Origin: Gemmatimonas sp.
Lineage (GTDB): Bacteria > Gemmatimonadota > Gemmatimonadetes > Gemmatimonadales > Gemmatimonadaceae
Length of the DNA: 47,289 nucleotides
Direction: 5' to 3'
Assembly (NCBI RefSeq): GCF_021298855.1
Contig: NZ_JAJTHI010000038.1
Span: 1 to 47,289, forward strand
Shown here: one piece after another, positions 45,201-47,289 of the stretch
Position numbering within the stretch: the first letter of the stretch is position 1
Layout: each line of letters opens with the position of its first letter
The notes under the pieces: model-generated
Told to the model about the DNA's origin: nothing
What the model saw: the letters and a program-made list of their open reading frames with translations, nothing else
Database searches by the model: none
Made by a program: the position numbers and the translations under genes

Positions 45201-45744
45201 GCACCCCGTTGCCACCGTCCACATGGTACATCCACAGCTTCGCCGTGCCGCCCAGGCCACCGCTGCGTGAGGCCACGATGTACTTGCCGTCGGGAGCGTA
45301 CTCGGGCGAGACGTACAGGTTGTTGTTCCCCTTCGTCACCTGCGTGCTGTCGCGCGTGTCGAGCGCCAGCGTCCACACGTTGTCGCCGCCGGACCGGTCG
45401 GAGACGAACACCACCGACTTGCCGTCAGGGGAGAAGCGCGGCTGGGCATCGTAGGCCATGCCGCTGGTGAGCCGCGTGGCGGTACCGCCGGCCACGGGCA
45501 TGGTGTACAGGTCACCCAACAGGTCGAAGACGAGCGTCTGCCCATCGGGCGAGACATCCACGCTCATCCACGTGCCCTTGCTCGTGGTGAAGGTGTGGGT
45601 GCGGGCGGCCTTGAGCGGGAGGCCGGCCGAGGAGGGCGCGGGTTGGGCCGACAGCGGTTGGCCCGCCAGCGCAGTGACCGCCAGTACGGTGACGGCCAGG
45701 GTTCCCGCCGCCAGTGCGCACGGCCGGGAGCAGAAGGGGAGCAT
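42223..45744 (-). CDS. Secreted PD40-propeller amidohydrolase
   Basis: 1173 residues from the ATG at 45744, preceded by AAGGA. Signal peptide (LAAGTLAVTVLAVTALAGQP). Residues ~50-660 form a TolB/PD40 propeller (SPDGQTLVFDLLGDLYTMPV, SPDGKSVVF, APDGKYIVA, TPDSKAIVV, SPDGKSLAY). A Lys/Asp-rich helical linker lies at about 680-730. The amidohydrolase domain carries metal-binding H812 and H814 in VDTHYHPQW, with GVGSHGQLQGLGMHWELW and the C-terminal GSLEPGKFADLLVLDADP block. The substrate is probably a peptide or cyclic amide handled outside the cytoplasm. A strong intrinsic terminator follows. Confidence 0.9.
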   Translation of the reverse strand: MLPFCSRPCALAAGTLAVTVLAVTALAGQPLSAQPAPSSAGLPLKAARTHTFTTSKGTWMSVDVSPDGQTLVFDLLGDLYTMPVAGGTATRLTSGMAYDAQPRFSPDGKSVVFVSDRSGGDNVWTLALDTRDSTQVTKGNNNLYVSPEYAPDGKYIVASRSGGLGGTAKLWMYHVDGGNGVPLSTQPAAPPNQKQLGAAFGNNPRFMWFATRTGDWQYNSIGPQYQLAVWDRETGRVSQMSTRYGSGARPALSPDGKWLVYATRFETKTGLMRRNLETQQEEWLAFPVQRDDMESRAPMDAYPGYAFTPDSKAIVVSYGGEFWRVPIDKTAPVKIPFTAEVKLELAPEVKFAYKVDTTPTFTARQIRDLQPSPDGKSLAFTALDRLYVMAFADMKPARVSSAAHGEFNPVWSPDGKSLAYVTWEDARGGQIMRADRDAKGVWRTRALSTVAGLYTDLAWAPTGARLVASRAAAREMQEAGGAFFGPAAAELVWLPATGGAVNLIMPAGGMSTPHFTRDSTRIFAYSVSGGLQSFRWDGTDIKTHLRVTGPMPPNAGNLDGALVAKEAKLTFGGRSARPVSQGMHLDDGHDMEPTPSAPPASLIVMSPTGDQALATVGMDLYTVTVPLVGATPPTVSVASPEAAPVPVKKLNTIGGEFATWAADGRKVHWGLGNALFTYDLDRAKVVEDSLKAEDKRKARLRADTTKSVKDSIARADSIAKADTTKKTPPGYKASELRVEVAGLRDLPKGTVVFRWAKAITMKGKEIIENADLVVKDQRIVAVGARGSVTIPEGATIIDATGKVIMPGMVDTHYHPQWLTPNIHNTQTWQYLATLAYGTTTTRDPQTATTDFLSYSDRVENGEMIGPRIYTTGPGVFSAEPVRDLAHAKDILTRYARYYDTKTLKMYMSGNRQQRQWIIMAARELGIMPTTEGGLDQKLNITHGIDGYPGIEHTLPITPKFDDVFEWYKATQVTNSPTLVVEYGGPFGEGWFYQTEDLLNDTKLRRFTHPVDFDSKVRRRGAGNAPGPAGFAVKEEYAMWQHAEDLAKTVERGGRVGVGSHGQLQGLGMHWELWLVQSGGMSTHDALRAATIVGAEAIGLGGEIGSLEPGKFADLLVLDADPLVNIRNTNTLRMVMVNGRLFDANTLDEVHPRRKPLVKQPWSYTVPVAGAGMR

Positions 45745-45814
45745 GAGCAGTCCTTGGGGTAAGAGGCTGCGCATACTCTACAGTGCGGAGGAGCCGCTCA
45801 CTAGGTTTCCAGCA

Positions 45815-46183
45815 ATGGACCGCCTTTTCCTCCTCATCGGCGCGCTCTCCGCCGGCATTTCCGTGGCCGCCGGCGCCTTCGGGGCCCACGCCCTGCGCGC
45901 GCGCGTCGAACCGCGCCTGCTCGAGGTGTTCGAAACGGGCGCCCGGTATCAGATGTATCACGCCCTGGCGCTCATCGCGGTGGCCTGGGTCGTTTCCCGC
46001 GCGCCGTCCACGGTGGGCACCGCGGCCGGCTGGCTCTTCCTGGCGGGCACCCTGCTCTTTTCGGGCTCGCTCTACGCGATGACCTTCACCGGTATCCGCG
46101 CGCTCGGTGCCATCACGCCGTTGGGCGGGGTCTGCTTCATCGCGGGGTGGGTCTGCCTGGCTCTGGCGTCGCGACAGCCCTGA
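45815..46183 (+). CDS. DUF423 small membrane protein
   Basis: 122 residues, four hydrophobic segments. Family motifs are GALSAGISVAAGAFGAHALR near the start, TGARYQMYHALALI, FLAGTLLFSGSLYAMTFTGI and AITPLGGVCFIAGWV. DUF423 (YgdD) proteins are widespread and uncharacterised. The ATG start lacks an obvious ribosome site. The last codons (ASRQP and stop) lie inside the first copy of a 46-bp tandem duplication. Divergent from the amidohydrolase gene across 70 bp. Confidence 0.9.
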   Translation: MDRLFLLIGALSAGISVAAGAFGAHALRARVEPRLLEVFETGARYQMYHALALIAVAWVVSRAPSTVGTAAGWLFLAGTLLFSGSLYAMTFTGIRALGAITPLGGVCFIAGWVCLALASRQP

Positions 46184-46266
46184 GCACACGCCGTGGCGCT
46201 GACCTCCGTCAGCGTCGCGACAGCCCTGCGCACACGCCGCGGCGCTGACCTCCGTCAGCGTCGCGG
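46166..46266 (+). repeat. 46-bp tandem duplication over a gene end
   Basis: 46166-46211 and 46212-46257 are adjacent copies differing at only two positions, followed by nine bases of a third. The first copy holds the last five codons and TGA stop of the DUF423 gene; in the second the matching TGA reads TGC. Each copy contains GCTGACCTCCGTCAGC, itself a hairpin. Confidence 0.9.
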
Positions 46267-46316
46267 ATCCCACGCCATGGGTCGCGGAGCGGGGCGCGCG
46301 GGGTGATCCTTCCTGC

Positions 46317-47105
46317 ATGCTCCTCTCGCAGCCTACTCCGTCCCAACTGGCCGCCATCGCCGCGGTATCCGCCATCAGCGGCGCGGTGAACTCCATTGCC
46401 GGCGGCGGCACTCTGCTCACCTTCCCGGCGCTGCTGGGGCTGGGGGTCACGCCGGTCGCTGCCAACGCCACCAGTACCGTGGCGCTCTGGCCCGGGTCCT
46501 TTGCCAGCATGATGGGGTATCGCCGCGAACTGCAGGGCGCCGAGCGGTGGGCCGTGAAGCTCGCGATCCCCAGCCTGCTGGGCGGTCTCACGGGGGCCGC
46601 CCTGCTCATGGCCACCTCCGACGAGCAGTTCCGCGCCATCGTGCCGTGGCTGGTGTTCGGCGCCACCCTGCTCTTCGCCTTCCAAGGCAAGGTCATGCAA
46701 TGGCTGCGGCATTACATCACCGAAGTGCCGCACGGGCCCACGCCCATCGAGCCCACGCGCGCCATGATGCTGGGGCAGTACGTGGTGGCCATCTACGGTG
46801 GCTACTTCGGCGCCGGCGCCGGCATCGTGATGCTGGCGGCATTTGGCCTCATGGGGATGACCAACATCCACCGCATGAACGGCCTCAAGAACTTCAACGG
46901 CATCTGCTTCAACGGCATTGCCGCCATCACCTTCGCGGTGAAGGGGCTGGTGAACTGGCCCATTGCGCTGGTCATGGCGCTCGGCTCGAGTGCCGGCGGC
47001 TACGCCATGTCGGGGCTCGCGCAGAAGGTGCCGCAGGCGTGGGTGCGAGGCGCGGTCTCACTCATCGGTATCGGCAGCGCGGTCTGGCTCTTCGTGTCGC
47101 GCTAG
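46317..47105 (+). CDS. TauE/SafE-family sulfite exporter-like permease
   Basis: 262 residues with about eight membrane segments in two repeats. Family signatures: ISGAVNSIAGGGTLLTFPAL and GVTPVAANATSTVALWPGS in the first half; YVVAIYGGYFGAGAGIVMLA and MNGLKNFNGICFNGIAAITF in the second. Members move sulfite, sulfonates or related organic anions across the inner membrane. The particular substrate is not visible, although a sulfur link would fit the thiol-related genes elsewhere in the window. No clear ribosome-binding site precedes the ATG. Confidence 0.9.
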   Translation: MLLSQPTPSQLAAIAAVSAISGAVNSIAGGGTLLTFPALLGLGVTPVAANATSTVALWPGSFASMMGYRRELQGAERWAVKLAIPSLLGGLTGAALLMATSDEQFRAIVPWLVFGATLLFAFQGKVMQWLRHYITEVPHGPTPIEPTRAMMLGQYVVAIYGGYFGAGAGIVMLAAFGLMGMTNIHRMNGLKNFNGICFNGIAAITFAVKGLVNWPIALVMALGSSAGGYAMSGLAQKVPQAWVRGAVSLIGIGSAVWLFVSR

Positions 47106-47144
47106 CCGGCTGGGGACTACGCGGGGCAACGGCGCGCGATCGCC

Positions 47145-47228
47145 GACGCGTTGGCAGGGACGCGTTGGCACCTACGTGTTGGCAGAAACGCGTTGGCGCC
47201 CACGATGAGGAGCGCGTGCGCCAACGCG
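47145..47228 (+). repeat. 14-bp tandem repeat with inverted end
   Basis: Four exact-length 14-bp units (GACGCGTTGGCAGG, GACGCGTTGGCACC, TACGTGTTGGCAGA, AACGCGTTGGCGCC) occupy 47145-47200. CGCGTTGGCGC at 47189-47199 then pairs exactly with GCGCCAACGCG at 47218-47228. Beyond it, AACGCGATGC appears twice. No gene is visible from 47106 to the window end. Confidence 0.85.
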
Positions 47229-47289
47229 ATGCAGGAACGCGATGCCACAACGTGGGTCGGGGTCGGGGGGCGGCGTTGCCGGCGGCGGA

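Noticed and set aside
42295-45270. 991-residue plus-strand frame opposite the amidohydrolase
   Set aside because: Same shadow effect; composition is Arg/His-rich and the opposite strand carries clear PD40 and amidohydrolase motifs.

Overview
The window is GC-rich (roughly two thirds G+C by eye) bacterial chromosome, densely coded on both strands. It is rich in secreted proteins of a style typical of Gemmatimonadota: S9 peptidases, VPS10/BNR propeller proteins, a PD40-propeller amidohydrolase, a GWxTD-like protein and a zinc-ribbon Ser/Thr kinase. I infer a Gemmatimonas-like organism from gene content only. I see no rRNA, tRNA, CRISPR array, transposase, phage gene or plasmid function.

Layout. 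0-3.7 kb (minus): a GWxTD-like secreted protein, an outer-membrane barrel and a TerC-family membrane protein. 3.7-5.1 kb (plus): queC-queE for preQ0/queuosine precursors. 5.1-5.4 kb: a large heptamer-built palindrome. 5.5-10.4 kb (plus): NlpC/P60 hydrolase, S9 peptidase, YdcF-like protein and a coiled-coil lipoprotein preceded by a CRP-type dyad. 10.5-13.7 kb (minus): an overlapping operon of secreted MetX-like hydrolase, DUF983 protein and ABC-2-like permease. 13.8-17.5 kb (plus): zinc-ribbon kinase, then overlapping DUF1028 and alkaline-phosphatase-superfamily genes. 17.6-21.7 kb (minus): a 1093-residue BNR protein and an unknown secreted protein. 21.8-22.9 kb: a short S9 hydrolase. 22.9-23.4 kb: a repeat-filled intergenic region.

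23.4-34.5 kb is the most coherent block. An AT-rich promoter drives a chain of overlapping genes: outer-membrane factor, membrane-fusion lipoprotein, RND pump, DUF2892 membrane protein, then thioredoxin 2. A convergent ArsR-type regulator has similar AT-rich DNA upstream of its own gene. OsmC peroxidase-like protein, a gluconate-dehydrogenase-subunit-3/GMC oxidoreductase pair with an iron-sulfur motif, and a second overlapping operon (DUF2892, ECF sigma, ZAS-type anti-sigma) follow. I read this as two thiol/redox stress modules side by side, which is inference.

34.6-47.1 kb: DPP-IV-like S9 peptidase, a second BNR protein overlapping a small SnoaL-like gene, a DUF1566 lipoprotein, a propeller-amidohydrolase, DUF423 and TauE/SafE membrane proteins.

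The non-coding DNA is unusual. Several repeat families recur: heptamer tracts beside long inverted repeats (5.1 and 33.3 kb); composite hairpins flanking a G-rich palindrome (6.1 and 10.4 kb, with relatives at 23.3 kb and inside a signal-peptide coding region at 16.4 kb); a ~70-bp dispersed repeat (15.5, 23.0, 23.25 kb); a 12-bp array (23.1 kb); a 46-bp duplication over a gene end (46.2 kb); and 13-14-bp arrays (21.0 and 47.15 kb).
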